DNA of 64,000 nt from Streptomyces sp. SUK 48 (GTDB taxonomy: Bacteria > Actinomycetota > Actinomycetes > Streptomycetales > Streptomycetaceae): assembly GCF_009650765.1 (NCBI RefSeq), contig NZ_CP045740.1:310001-374000 (forward strand). Reading direction: 5' to 3'. The position numbers and the translations under genes are program-made. Below are positions 20,142 to 28,720 of the stretch, piece after piece. The notes beneath the pieces were generated by a model, which saw only the letters and a program-made list of their open reading frames with translations, did no database searches and was not told the DNA's origin. Each line of letters begins with the position of its first letter. Position 1 is the first letter of the stretch.

Positions 20142-21659
20142 GTGTCTACGTCGACGTCAGCGGCAGGCGGCCGCGGCCAGGGGGCTCAGGACACCGGCTA
20201 TCAGCCGGATCCGCGCCGGTGGCGGGCCCTGTGGGTGACGCTCGTGGCCGGTTTCATGAGCCTGCTGGACGTGACGATCGTGGCGGTCGCCCTGCCCACC
20301 GTCCAGCGCGATCTGGGGGCCTCCCCCGCCCAGGTGCAGTGGGTGGTGTCCGGATACGCGCTCACCTTCGCCCTCGCGCTGGTCACCGCAGGGCGGCTCG
20401 GTGACGCCCTGGACCGGCGCCGTATATTCCTGCTCGCGCTCAGCGCCTTCGTGCTGTTCAGCGCGGCCTGCGGGGCGGCCCCGAACATCACCCTGCTGGT
20501 GGTGGCCCGGCTCGCGCAGGGTCTCGCGGCCGGCTTCATGGCGCCCCAGAACTCCGCGCTGATCCAGCAGCTGTTCCGGGGCGCGGAGCGCGGCCGGGCC
20601 TTCGGCTTCTTCGGCGCGACCGTCGGCATCTCCTCCGCCGTCGGGCCCATCACCGGCGGTGCCATCCTGGCGCTGGCCTCCGGCGCGGACGGCTGGCGCT
20701 GGATCTTCTACGTCAATGTGCCCATCGGCATCCTCGCCGTGCTGCTCGGCCGCCGGCTGCTGCCCCGCGTCCAGGGGACCGGGCGGGGCCATGTGGACGC
20801 CACCGGGGTCGCGCTGCTCGGCCTCGGCGTACTCGCGCTGATGTACCCGCTGGTCCAGGCGGACTCCGGCGGGATCGCCCGGCTGTGGTGGCTGTTCCCG
20901 GTGGGTGTCGTCGTGCTCCTCGCGTTCGCCCAGTGGCAGCGGCACCTGGTGGCCAGGGGCGATCAGCCGCTGCTCGACCCACGGCTGTTCAGCACCGTGC
21001 GCGGCTACGCGGTCGGCGCGGGCGTCGGCACCCTGTACTTCATCGGCTTCAGCGGGGTGTGGCTGGTCTTCGCGCTCTTCTACCAGCACGGCCTGGGCTT
21101 CTCCCCGCTGCGCTCCGGGCTCGCCGTGACCCCCTTCGCCGTGGGCTCGGCGTTCGCGGCCGTGATCGCGGGGCGGATGGTGGAGCGGCTCGGCCGGCTG
21201 CTCACCGTGTGCGGTCTGGCGGGGGTGATCCTCGGCCTCGGCGGCACCGCGCTGCTGCTGCACTTCGTGGATCTCGGCATCGCCCCCTGGGTCGCCGCCC
21301 CGGTGCTGTTCCTCGGCGGCATCGGCGGTGGCTTCGTGGTCTCGCCCAACTTCACGATGACGCTGCGGGACGTGCCGGTCCGCATGGCGGGCGCGGCGGG
21401 CGGCGCGCTCCAGACCGGGCAGCGGCTCGGCGCGGCGGTGGGCACGGCCGCGCTGCCCGGCCTCTACTACCTGATGCTCGGCCGGCACCAGGACTACCGC
21501 GCCGCGGTCGTCATGGCGCTGGGTGCCGCGCTCATCGGCATGGTGGCGTCCCTGGCGCTCGCCACCTTCGACTGGCGGCGGGACCGGCGGACGCGCTCCG
21601 GGGACGGGAAGGGGTCGCAGGAGGCGGCCGACGATCCGGTGCGCTCCGGGCGGTCGTGA
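20142..21659 (+). CDS. MFS drug/metabolite exporter, DHA2 family
   Basis: A 505-residue protein with about fourteen transmembrane helices, as in DHA2 (QacA/EmrB-like) drug:H+ antiporters. It shows LLDVTIVAVALPTVQRDLG in helix 1, the A-motif-like GRLGDALDRRRIF after helix 2 and the antiporter motif C region near GFFGATVGISSAVGPITGG. It should export a small hydrophobic compound using the proton gradient. The GTG start has GAGAGGAG 7 nt upstream. No regulator gene adjoins it; the next gene, an SDR oxidoreductase, converges. Its charged C-terminal tail is cytoplasmic. Confidence 0.88.
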   Translation: MSTSTSAAGGRGQGAQDTGYQPDPRRWRALWVTLVAGFMSLLDVTIVAVALPTVQRDLGASPAQVQWVVSGYALTFALALVTAGRLGDALDRRRIFLLALSAFVLFSAACGAAPNITLLVVARLAQGLAAGFMAPQNSALIQQLFRGAERGRAFGFFGATVGISSAVGPITGGAILALASGADGWRWIFYVNVPIGILAVLLGRRLLPRVQGTGRGHVDATGVALLGLGVLALMYPLVQADSGGIARLWWLFPVGVVVLLAFAQWQRHLVARGDQPLLDPRLFSTVRGYAVGAGVGTLYFIGFSGVWLVFALFYQHGLGFSPLRSGLAVTPFAVGSAFAAVIAGRMVERLGRLLTVCGLAGVILGLGGTALLLHFVDLGIAPWVAAPVLFLGGIGGGFVVSPNFTMTLRDVPVRMAGAAGGALQTGQRLGAAVGTAALPGLYYLMLGRHQDYRAAVVMALGAALIGMVASLALATFDWRRDRRTRSGDGKGSQEAADDPVRSGRS

Positions 21660-21745
21660 GCACCGGCCGCCCGGACCGCCGTCACCCCGCCGCCCGCCGA
21701 GCCGTCGTCACCACGTCCGCCTCCCGGGCGGCCGTCCGCCCCGGC

Positions 21746-22531
21746 TCAGAAGAAGCCGCCGTCCAGGGCGAGCGTACGGCCGGTCATGTACGCGGCGTCG
21801 TCGCTGGCGAGGTAGGCGTAGCCCGCGGCGATCTCCTCGGGCGTGGCGAGGCGGCCGAGGGCGCCGTGCACCGACAGCCAATGCCCGAGCGGCATCTCGC
21901 CGCGCAGCCGGGGGTGCTGGTATCCGGCGGAGTTCTCGGTGGCCATGTCGGTGTCGGTGCCGCCGGGCGCGATGGCGTTGATGGTGATGCCGCGCTGTCC
22001 CAGTTCGGCGGAGAGGTTGAGGACCATGGACTCCACGGCGGCCTTGGAGGCGGCGTACAGGGTGTGCTCGAAGACCGCGCGGGACGCGCTGACCGAGGAG
22101 GTCAGCACGATCCTGCCGCCCTCCACCATCCGGGCGGCGGCGTGCTGGGCCGCGAACAGCTGGCCGCGGGTGTTCACGGCGAAGACACGGTCGAAATCGG
22201 CCGGGGTGAGATCCGCCAGGGCGCCGAAGTGCTCGACGCCGGCGCAGGAGGCCAGCACGTCCAGCCGGCCGAACTCCGCGACCGCGCGGTCGATCAGCGC
22301 TTCGCTCTGGCCGGGATCGGCCACGTCCGCGCCGTACGCCAGGGCCCGGCCGCCGTCCGCCTCGATCGCGGCGACCAGCGCGTCGGCCGCCGCCCGGTTG
22401 CTCCGGTAGCCGATGGCGACGGCCGCCCCCTCGGCCGCCAGGCGCCTGGCGACCGCCGCCCCGATGCCCCGGCTGCCGCCGGTCACCACCGCGGCCCTGC
22501 CCACGAAACGCCCGGTGTCCCTTGCCGTCAT
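21746..22531 (-). CDS. Short-chain dehydrogenase/reductase
   Basis: A 261-residue classical SDR. The cofactor motif TGGSRGIG is at 17-24, the catalytic serine is in LTSSVSAS and the YxxxK pair in YAASK, followed by GITINAIAPGGTDTDM. The usual NNAG stabilising motif reads ASCAG, a variation seen in some members. The C-terminus YMTGRTLALDGGFF is typical. It oxidises an alcohol or reduces a ketone with NAD(P)(H); the substrate is unknown. The ATG at 22531 has AAAGGA 9-14 nt upstream. It converges on the DHA2 exporter. Confidence 0.88.
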   Translation of the reverse strand: MTARDTGRFVGRAAVVTGGSRGIGAAVARRLAAEGAAVAIGYRSNRAAADALVAAIEADGGRALAYGADVADPGQSEALIDRAVAEFGRLDVLASCAGVEHFGALADLTPADFDRVFAVNTRGQLFAAQHAAARMVEGGRIVLTSSVSASRAVFEHTLYAASKAAVESMVLNLSAELGQRGITINAIAPGGTDTDMATENSAGYQHPRLRGEMPLGHWLSVHGALGRLATPEEIAAGYAYLASDDAAYMTGRTLALDGGFF

Positions 22532-22700
22532 GGAGGTCGTCCTTTCCGTGCCTCACGAAAGCCGTCGCCGCCAGTGTCCAACGGCGGCTGCGCACCGGCG
22601 AGTTGCCTATGGCTCGATAACGTGTGCGAATCGGGTCATTCCCCGCCCCGGTCCTCGTCAGAGTTGCGAGTCCGGTAGGGTTATGTGATCAAATCTGCCG

Positions 22701-23969
22701 ATGCGTACCCCCCACACACCGACGCATCACACCGCTCACTCCGACGGACCCGGCCCCGACCGGGTTCCGCCGACCCGAAGTCCGTACGACGAACTGGCCG
22801 CGCTCGCGGACGATCCCCCGGGCGGCCCCGAGGACGGCCCGCTGGACGACTTCCTCCGCGTGGAGGACGCCCCCCACCAGCGGGACGAGGACCCCGACGA
22901 CGCCTGGGCACCACCCAACCACAGGCGCCGGGGCCGTCGCCGCAACCGCGCCACCGGGCTGACCACCCTGCTCAGGCTGACCGTCTGGGTGCTCACCTTC
23001 GCCTGCCTCGTCACCCTGGCCGACCGCTGGGCACTGCTCTACGCCGAGCGACAGGCCGCCGACCGGCTCAAGGACCGGCTGCATCTGACCGCCGCGCCCG
23101 AGGTGCGGATCGGCGGCTTCCCCTTCCTGACCCAACTGGTCGACCAGCGGCTGGACTCGGTGCAGGTCACCGTCCCCGACGTACCGGCCGACCGGGTCAC
23201 CCTGACGCAGGTCACCGCCACCGCGCACGACATACGCATCGACGGCGACGGGCCGACGGCCGTACGGGGAGCCCTCGTTCGGCAGGTGCACGGCCAGGTG
23301 CTGCTGTCCTTCGCCGACATGAACCGCGAACTGGGCGCCTCCCAGGTGTCGTTCAGCGCCCGGGGCCCGGGCCGGATCAGGGCGCTCGGCTCGCTGCGGC
23401 TGGCCGGGCACGATGTGCGGGTACGCGCCGACGCCCACATCCAGCGGAACGGGGACCGCGGCATCAGCACCTCGGTGGACGGGATGCGGCTGGACATCGG
23501 CGACCTCGCGACCTACCGGCCCGGCACCGGACCCACCGAGGGGCTGCACCTCACCCGGGCCGCCGCGCGCCGGGTCACCCGGGAGGCGGACAAGATCAAG
23601 GCGCTGCTGGGCGTCCCGGAGATCGTGCACCGCATGGGCGTGCCGGACAGCGCGGTGAACGCCGCGCTGCACGACGAGGACAAGCTGCACCGGCTCACCG
23701 GCGCGCCGCGCTTCCTGCACCAGCTGACCCGGGTGAACCTCGTGGACCTGGCGCTCGCCCACCCCGAGGTGCTCAAGCGGCTCGGCGTCGACCTCTCCCT
23801 GCTGACCTCCCTCACCAAGCTGACCCGCCCGGATGTCGCCGACCGCTTCGACTTCGCCTTCAGGATCCCGAACCCGCCCTCCGGGGACCTGCGGGTCCAG
23901 CGGGTCGCGGTGGGCAAGGACGGAATCCATGTCTACGTCAGCGGGGCGGGACTGCTCCTCGGCAAGTGA
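22701..23969 (+). CDS. LmeA-like (DUF2993) phospholipid-binding protein
   Basis: A 422-residue membrane-anchored protein. The first 85 residues are polar, Pro/Asp-rich and cytoplasmic. A basic RRRGRRRNR stretch precedes one transmembrane helix (about 93-112). The extracytoplasmic part begins KDRLHLTAAPEVRIGGFPFL, the hallmark of DUF2993/LmeA proteins, which bind lipids in the cell envelope. No enzyme motif is present. The ATG at 22701 lacks a strong ribosome-binding site. It stands alone and converges with the SDR gene downstream, leaving only 27 bp. Confidence 0.8.
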   Translation: MRTPHTPTHHTAHSDGPGPDRVPPTRSPYDELAALADDPPGGPEDGPLDDFLRVEDAPHQRDEDPDDAWAPPNHRRRGRRRNRATGLTTLLRLTVWVLTFACLVTLADRWALLYAERQAADRLKDRLHLTAAPEVRIGGFPFLTQLVDQRLDSVQVTVPDVPADRVTLTQVTATAHDIRIDGDGPTAVRGALVRQVHGQVLLSFADMNRELGASQVSFSARGPGRIRALGSLRLAGHDVRVRADAHIQRNGDRGISTSVDGMRLDIGDLATYRPGTGPTEGLHLTRAAARRVTREADKIKALLGVPEIVHRMGVPDSAVNAALHDEDKLHRLTGAPRFLHQLTRVNLVDLALAHPEVLKRLGVDLSLLTSLTKLTRPDVADRFDFAFRIPNPPSGDLRVQRVAVGKDGIHVYVSGAGLLLGK

Positions 23970-23996
23970 CGCGCCGCCATAGGGGGTTGCCCTCGC

Positions 23997-24878
23997 TCAC
24001 CCGGCCGCTTCCGAGGGGAGCGGCACGGGGTGGGGCTCCCCGAAGTCGGCCGAGCGGCTCACCCGCTCCCAGGCGGACGCCTCGGCGAGCTGCCGGCGGG
24101 AGTGGTCGAGGGCCATGGTCGCGGCGTTCACCCCGAGCAGGAGATGGCCCGGGACCTCGCCGCCGCGCACCGTACGGACGATGATCTCGGCGGCGCGGCG
24201 CGGATCCCCGGCCGCGCCGGCCGTGTTCTGCCGCATCAGCCGGTTCATCGCGCCCACGGTCGCGTCGTACGCCTCGGGGACCTCGTGGACGGTCATCGAG
24301 GAACCGGCCCAGTCGGTGGCGAAGCCGCTCGGCTCGACCACCATGACCCGCACCCCGAACGGCGCGGTCTCCGCGGCCAGCACCCGGCTGAAGCCGTCCA
24401 CGGCGAACTTGGCCGCCTGGTACGACGCGATGCCCGGCGAGCCGCCGACCCGGCCGCCGATCGAGGAGAACTGCACGACGGTGCCCGCTCCCTGCTCGCG
24501 CAGGACCGGGAGCGCGGCCTTGGTGACGTGGTAGACGCCCCAGAAGTTGGTCTCGAACTGGGCGCGGAAGTCGTCGTCCCCCGTCGTCTCGATGGGCGAC
24601 ACGTTCGCGTATCCCGCGTTGTTCACGAGCACGTCGACGCGCCCGAAGCGGGACACGGCCGCCTCGACGGCCGCGCGGGCCGCGTCCGGGCTGGTGACGT
24701 CCAGGGCGAGGGTCAGCACGCGGTCGCCGTACTCGGCGAGGTCCGCCGCGAGGGCCTCGGGGCGGCGGGCGGTGGCGACGACCAGGTCGCCGGCCGCCAG
24801 TACGGCGTCGACCAGGGCGCGGCCGAAGCCGCGCGACGAACCGGTGATGAACCAGACCTGGGGTTCCTGTGGACTCAT
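23997..24878 (-). CDS. Short-chain dehydrogenase/reductase, divergent from a TetR gene
   Basis: A 293-residue SDR with the cofactor motif TGSSRGFG (12-19), the NNAG motif in VLVNNAGYANVSP, the catalytic serine in QFSSIGG and the YxxxK pair in YQAAK. Its C-terminus is longer than in classical SDRs and ends in a Pro/Ala tail. The physiological substrate is unknown. The ATG at 24878 is only ten bases from the shared intergenic operators, and no Shine-Dalgarno is seen, so the transcript may be almost leaderless. The neighbouring TetR regulator on the other strand probably controls it. Confidence 0.88.
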   Translation of the reverse strand: MSPQEPQVWFITGSSRGFGRALVDAVLAAGDLVVATARRPEALAADLAEYGDRVLTLALDVTSPDAARAAVEAAVSRFGRVDVLVNNAGYANVSPIETTGDDDFRAQFETNFWGVYHVTKAALPVLREQGAGTVVQFSSIGGRVGGSPGIASYQAAKFAVDGFSRVLAAETAPFGVRVMVVEPSGFATDWAGSSMTVHEVPEAYDATVGAMNRLMRQNTAGAAGDPRRAAEIIVRTVRGGEVPGHLLLGVNAATMALDHSRRQLAEASAWERVSRSADFGEPHPVPLPSEAAG

Positions 24879-24887
24879 ACCGTTAGT

Positions 24888-24922
24888 GAAACACCGTTCT
24901 CTTATTAACGCAACGCCGTTGC
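24888..24922. promoter_or_regulatory. Tandem operator-like motifs between divergent SDR and TetR genes
   Basis: Two related inverted motifs, GAAACACCGTTCT (24888-24900) and GCAACGCCGTTGC (24910-24922), share the core AACnCCGTT. The second is a perfect 13-bp palindrome. They occupy the 57-bp gap between the two starts and are the natural sites for the TetR product. Confidence 0.6.
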
Positions 24923-24935
24923 CTTATCTCTTCCT

Positions 24936-25616
24936 ATGATGTCCTGCATGAGTGAGCCTGCCTTTCAGCGTGCGCGCAGTGCCGAGGCCAAACAGGCGCG
25001 GGAAGCGGCGATCCTGGACGCCGCCCGGACGCTCGGCCGGGTGCGGGGGGTGCGGGACGTCACCCTGACGGACATCGCCGCGGCTGTGGGCATGCACAAG
25101 TCCGCGCTGCTGCGCTACTTCGAGACGCGGGAGCAGATCTTCCTCGCGCTGACGGCCGAGGGCTGGCGGGAGTGGTCCGCCGCGCTCCGGGCCGACCTGG
25201 GGCGCCGGGCCGGGGCGACACCCGCCGAGGTCGCGGCCGTCCTCGCGGGCACGCTGGCGGCGCGGCCCATGTTCTGCGATCTGCTCGCACAGGCGCCACT
25301 CAACCTGGAGCGGAACGTGTCGATCGAGTCGGTGCGCTCCTTCAAGCTCGTCACGCTCAAGGAGGTCGAGCTGATCGGCGGCGAGCTGGGCCGGCTGCTC
25401 GGCCTCGACGAGTCGCAGGCAGTCGACACCATCGCCACGGCGACCAGCCTCGCGGGGGCCCTGTGGCAGATGGCCACGCCCGGCCCCCGCCTGCGCGAGC
25501 TCTACACGAGCGACCCCCGGCTCGGCCACGCGGTGGTGGAGGTGGAACCCCGGCTGAACCGGGTGCTCAGCGCGTATCTCACGGGGGTGGGGGTGGGGTC
25601 GACGGCGGCGACCTGA
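24936..25616 (+). CDS. TetR-family regulator
   Basis: A 226-residue TetR/AcrR regulator. The helix-turn-helix spans about 40-62 (VTLTDIAAAVGMHKSALLRYF), followed by the family's FETREQIFLALTAEG. The ligand domain (about 80-226) resembles TetR_C members of Streptomyces, and no effector can be inferred. Three in-frame ATGs (24936, 24939, 24948) are possible; none has a clear ribosome-binding site. It is divergent from the SDR gene over paired palindromes, the classic layout for autoregulation and control of one neighbour. Confidence 0.85.
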   Translation: MMSCMSEPAFQRARSAEAKQAREAAILDAARTLGRVRGVRDVTLTDIAAAVGMHKSALLRYFETREQIFLALTAEGWREWSAALRADLGRRAGATPAEVAAVLAGTLAARPMFCDLLAQAPLNLERNVSIESVRSFKLVTLKEVELIGGELGRLLGLDESQAVDTIATATSLAGALWQMATPGPRLRELYTSDPRLGHAVVEVEPRLNRVLSAYLTGVGVGSTAAT

Positions 25617-25724
25617 CCGATTCGAGGGCGGGGCGGGCCGGGGGGATTCGGTCCGGCCCGGGACCGGCACGGGGGCGCGTGTCGCGTGCGGCTCCGGCCC
25701 CGCCCGCTGCCGTACCGCACCGCG

Positions 25725-25772
25725 TACGGCCGTATGCCCGGCCGCGCCTACGGCCGTACGCCCGGCCGCCCC
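25725..25772. repeat. 24-bp direct repeat across a TetR stop codon
   Basis: Two units, 25725-25748 and 25749-25772, each starting TACGGCCGTA and continuing GCCCGGCCGC. The stop codon of the following minus-strand TetR gene (25748-25750) lies exactly at the junction. Confidence 0.75.
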
Positions 25773-26461
25773 TCTCCCGTCTCGGCCCTCTCCCCCGGTC
25801 CAGGCCCCGCCCCGGCCCCCGGTTCCAGCCCCGTGTCCCCGCCCGGCAGCAGCGGAAGCAGCCGGTCCAGTGCCGTGAGGACATGCGCGCAGATCGCGTC
25901 CGGTTCGGCGGTCGCCAGGGGCTCCTGGCGTACGACGACCCGCATCAGGCCGATACCGAGCAGCCAGGCCATGGCCAGCTGGGCGCGCAGGGTGCCGTCC
26001 TCGGCCTCGGAGAGGGCGGCGAGCGCGCCGGCGTACTCCTCGCCGAGCGCGCGGACCGTCTCCGGAGCGGCGTCGGCGCTGCCGATGGAGCGAAGATAGA
26101 CGGCCAGCCGGTCCGCGTCGGCGCCGCCGCCCTCCGCGAGGACGCCGCGCAGCGCGGTCTCGAACAGCAGCTCGGGCGGCGTGGTGCTCACCTGCTCCTT
26201 GCCGTTCTGCGCCATCACCTCGGTGAGCAGGGCTTTCTTCGAGCCGAAGTAGCGGAATATGAGCGCCTGGTTCACCCCGGCGCGGGCGGCGATGTCCCGG
26301 ACCGTGGCCGCCTCGTACCCCCGCTCGGCGAAGACCGCGCCGGCCGCCCGCAGGATGCGCGCACGGGTCTCCCGGGCATCGCGCGGACGCTGCGGCGGCT
26401 CCCCGTCCGGCCCGCCCCCGGCGCTCCGGTGCTGGTCCTGCGTGTACTCGCCGCCGTCCAC
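25748..26461 (-). CDS. TetR-family regulator of the P450 locus
   Basis: A 237-residue TetR/AcrR protein. The DNA-binding domain (about 28-75) contains AATVRDIAARAGVNQALIFRYF. The ligand domain ends at about 210; a Gly/Pro-rich tail follows and is encoded by the GC-rich repeat region. The GTG start at 26461 has GGAG 6 nt upstream. It is divergent from the P450 gene, and an 18-bp palindrome at 26589-26606 lies on that promoter. It probably represses the P450-ferredoxin pair until an unknown ligand, perhaps the P450 substrate, binds. Confidence 0.85.
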   Translation of the reverse strand: MDGGEYTQDQHRSAGGGPDGEPPQRPRDARETRARILRAAGAVFAERGYEAATVRDIAARAGVNQALIFRYFGSKKALLTEVMAQNGKEQVSTTPPELLFETALRGVLAEGGGADADRLAVYLRSIGSADAAPETVRALGEEYAGALAALSEAEDGTLRAQLAMAWLLGIGLMRVVVRQEPLATAEPDAICAHVLTALDRLLPLLPGGDTGLEPGAGAGPGPGERAETGEGRPGVRP

Positions 26462-26559
26462 CCGCTGCTCCTTCGCCGCCCCGCGCCCGACGCGCGTCTG
26501 CCGAGGACCCGCAGAGTAACCGCTGCCGGGGGCCCGCCGAGTACGGCCGATTAGCGTCG

Positions 26560-26606
26560 TTGCGCGCCCGGTGCGCAGCTCCTAGCGTTGTAAGCGTGTG
26601 CTTACA
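26560..26606 (+). promoter_or_regulatory. P450 promoter with overlapping TetR-type operator
   Basis: TTGCGC (26560-26565), a 17-nt spacer and TAGCGT (26583-26588) form a plausible promoter with the start of transcription near 26595. The palindrome TGTAAGC-GTGT-GCTTACA (26589-26606) covers that start. The ribosome-binding site GGAGA at 26611-26615 leads to the GTG at 26621. Confidence 0.75.
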
Positions 26607-26620
26607 CAAGGGAGACAGCT

Positions 26621-27811
26621 GTGACGGCAACCGACCACGCACCCCTCGCCTACCCCTTCAACTCCGGCCAGGACCTGGACCTGGCCGAGGCGTACGAGCG
26701 CGCCCGTGACACCCCCGGGCTGCTGCGCGTGCGGATGCAGTACGGCGAGCCGGCCTGGCTCGCCACCCGGTACGCGGACGCCCGGCTGGTCCTCGGCGAC
26801 CAGCGGTTCAGCCGGGCGCTGAGCCTCGAACACGACGAGCCCCGGGCCTCCGAGGGCCGCCGGGACAGCGGGATCCTCAGCATGGACCCGCCCGACCACA
26901 CCCGGTTGCGCTCGCTGGTCGCGAAGGCGTTCACCGTGCGCCAGGTGGAGAAACTCCGCCCGCAGGTGCGCGAGTTGACGACGTCGCTGCTGGACGCGAT
27001 GGAGGCGGCGGGGCCGCCCGTCGATCTGGTCGACCGCTACGCGCTGCCGATCCCGGTGGCGGTGATCTGCCGGCTGCTCGGGGTGCCGGAGCGGGACCGT
27101 CCCCAGTTCCGGGTGTGGAGCGACGCGGCGCTGTCCACCAGCTCGCTGACCGCGGAGGAGTTCGACCGCAACCGCGAGGAACTGCGCGCCTACATGGCCG
27201 AGTTGATCGCCGCACATCGCGCCGAGCCCCGGGACGACCTGATGACGGCGCTGATCGAGGCGCGCGACCACGGCGACCGGCTGTCGGAACTGGAGCTGGT
27301 CGATCTGTGCGTCGGCATCCTCGTGGCCGGTCACGAGACCACCGCCACCCAGATCCCCAACTTCGTGCTCACCCTGCTCGATCACCCGCAGGCGGTGGAG
27401 CGGCTGCGCGCGGAGCCCGCGCTGATCACGCAGGCCATCGAGGAGCTGCTGCGGTTCGTGCCGCTGGGCAGCGGGGCCGGCCAGGCCCGGTACGCCAAGG
27501 AGGACGTCGAGGTCGGCGGCACCCTGGTGCGGGCCGGGGAGCCGGTGCTGGTCGCCATCGGGGCGGCCAACCGGGACGCGCTGCGCTTCACCGAGGCCGG
27601 GGCGCTCGACCTCACCCGCGGCGGCAACGCGCACCTCGGTTTCGGCCACGGCGTGCACCACTGCCTCGGCGCGCCCCTCGCCCGGCTCGAACTCCAGGAG
27701 GCCATCGGGGCGTTGGTGACCCGCTTCCCGCGGCTGCACCTCGCGGGCGACATCACCTGGAAGACCGAGATGCTGGTGCGCGGGCCCCGCGTGATGCCGG
27801 TGGGCTGGTGA
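26621..27811 (+). CDS. Cytochrome P450
   Basis: A 396-residue soluble bacterial P450. The I-helix oxygen-activation motif AGHETTA is at 236-242, the ExxR motif is in EELLRF, and the heme-binding loop FGHGVHHCLG carries the proximal cysteine C348. The length and the A-G-H-E-T-T pattern fit class I actinobacterial enzymes such as the CYP105/107 groups; I cannot name the subfamily. It hydroxylates or otherwise oxidises an unknown substrate. The ferredoxin gene follows after 7 bp, so the electron partner is co-expressed; a reductase is not in the window. A TetR-type operator lies on its promoter. Confidence 0.93.
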   Translation: MTATDHAPLAYPFNSGQDLDLAEAYERARDTPGLLRVRMQYGEPAWLATRYADARLVLGDQRFSRALSLEHDEPRASEGRRDSGILSMDPPDHTRLRSLVAKAFTVRQVEKLRPQVRELTTSLLDAMEAAGPPVDLVDRYALPIPVAVICRLLGVPERDRPQFRVWSDAALSTSSLTAEEFDRNREELRAYMAELIAAHRAEPRDDLMTALIEARDHGDRLSELELVDLCVGILVAGHETTATQIPNFVLTLLDHPQAVERLRAEPALITQAIEELLRFVPLGSGAGQARYAKEDVEVGGTLVRAGEPVLVAIGAANRDALRFTEAGALDLTRGGNAHLGFGHGVHHCLGAPLARLELQEAIGALVTRFPRLHLAGDITWKTEMLVRGPRVMPVGW

Positions 27812-27818
27812 GGCGGCG

Positions 27819-28040
27819 ATGAGCTGGCGACTGAGTGTGGACCCCGGCCAGTGCATGGGTTCCGGCATGTGCGCCGGGACCGCGCCGGACCTGTTCGTCC
27901 TCGACGGTGACCACTCCCGTCCGGTGCGCGAGCAGATCCCGCAGGGCGATGAACGCGCCCTGGACGCGGCGGACATCTGCCCGATGCAGGCCATCACCGT
28001 CCGGGACGCCGAGGGGAAGGAGATCGGGCCCCGGCAGTGA
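27819..28040 (+). CDS. 3Fe-4S ferredoxin
   Basis: A 73-residue ferredoxin with cysteines C12, C18 and C54 (DPGQCMGSGMC ... DICPM), the three-ligand pattern of [3Fe-4S] ferredoxins that serve P450s in Streptomyces. The second-position ligand is missing, as expected for a 3Fe cluster. It starts 7 bp after the P450 stop, preceded by GGCGG, and is certainly in the same transcript. It shuttles single electrons from a ferredoxin reductase encoded elsewhere. Confidence 0.92.
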   Translation: MSWRLSVDPGQCMGSGMCAGTAPDLFVLDGDHSRPVREQIPQGDERALDAADICPMQAITVRDAEGKEIGPRQ

Positions 28041-28185
28041 CGCCGGACCGGCTGTTACAAGACGGGGACAAAGCGTGAGTGAACGCCCGCGCTCGTGGTG
28101 ACGTCGTTCCAAGTGACCGCGCCAATCGGCATGTTCCTCTCCTTTGGCGTGAACAGTCGAACTCATCACAGAAAAGGACAGATTC

Positions 28186-28605
28186 ATGATGGTCACGAAG
28201 CGGCGTTCCCTGCGCATCGCCGTCGTCGGCGTCCTGGGCGCGACCTCCCTCGCCCTCGCGGGCACGGCGATGGCCGCCACCCCGGCCGCGCACACCGCGG
28301 CCCCCGCCAGTGCCCGTACGGCCGCGACCGCCAAGCCCGCCATCACGGCCACGCCGTCGGTGTCCTCGGTGCGCGCCTGGACGCAGTTCCGGATCACCGG
28401 CAAGACCACCGGCATCAAGGCCGGCAGCAAGGTGACCCTCCAGCAGAAGCAGCACGGCAAGTGGGTCGCCCTGCCGGCGTCCACGCCCGTCAACAGCGGC
28501 GGCTCCTACGCGCTGCGCGCCGAGCTGGGCCTGAAGGGCAAGAACGAGCTGCGCATGGTCAGCGGCAGCACGGCGTCCCCGGTCTTCGGCGTGACCGTCA
28601 GCTGA
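28186..28605 (+). CDS. Small secreted Ig-like protein
   Basis: A 139-residue exported protein. The signal peptide MMVTKRRSLRIAVVGVLGAT to about AMA (residue 28) is followed by an Ala/Thr-rich linker and one compact beta-rich module (ITATPSVSSVRAWTQFRITG ... VFGVTVS) of the type found in bacterial Ig-like or surface-adhesion proteins. It has no cysteines and no sortase signal. The ATG at 28186 has AAAAGGA upstream. It stands alone and is followed by a strong hairpin terminator. No enzymatic function is visible. Confidence 0.8.
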   Translation: MMVTKRRSLRIAVVGVLGATSLALAGTAMAATPAAHTAAPASARTAATAKPAITATPSVSSVRAWTQFRITGKTTGIKAGSKVTLQQKQHGKWVALPASTPVNSGGSYALRAELGLKGKNELRMVSGSTASPVFGVTVS

Positions 28606-28622
28606 GCGACCGCTTTTCACCC

Positions 28623-28651
28623 GTGCCGGGACGGCCCCGCCGTCCCGGCAC
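28623..28651 (+). terminator. Hairpin terminator
   Basis: A 12-bp perfect stem, GTGCCGGGACGG (28623-28634) and CCGTCCCGGCAC (28640-28651), with a 5-nt loop, 17 bp after the stop of the Ig-like protein gene. Confidence 0.8.
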
Positions 28652-28683
28652 CGGCATGTCCGGAAGTTCTTACGAAGATTTTC

Positions 28684-28702
28684 ATAGGGTTCCTATATAG
28701 GA
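28684..28702. promoter_or_regulatory. MarR-type operator, overlapping palindromes
   Basis: ATAGG-GTT-CCTAT (28684-28696) overlaps the perfect 12-bp palindrome TCCTATATAGGA (28691-28702). Both are AT-rich islands in GC-rich DNA just upstream of the MarR gene and its AAGGAG site (28714-28719), so autoregulation is likely. Confidence 0.65.
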
Positions 28703-28720
28703 GGGTGATACTTAAGGAGT

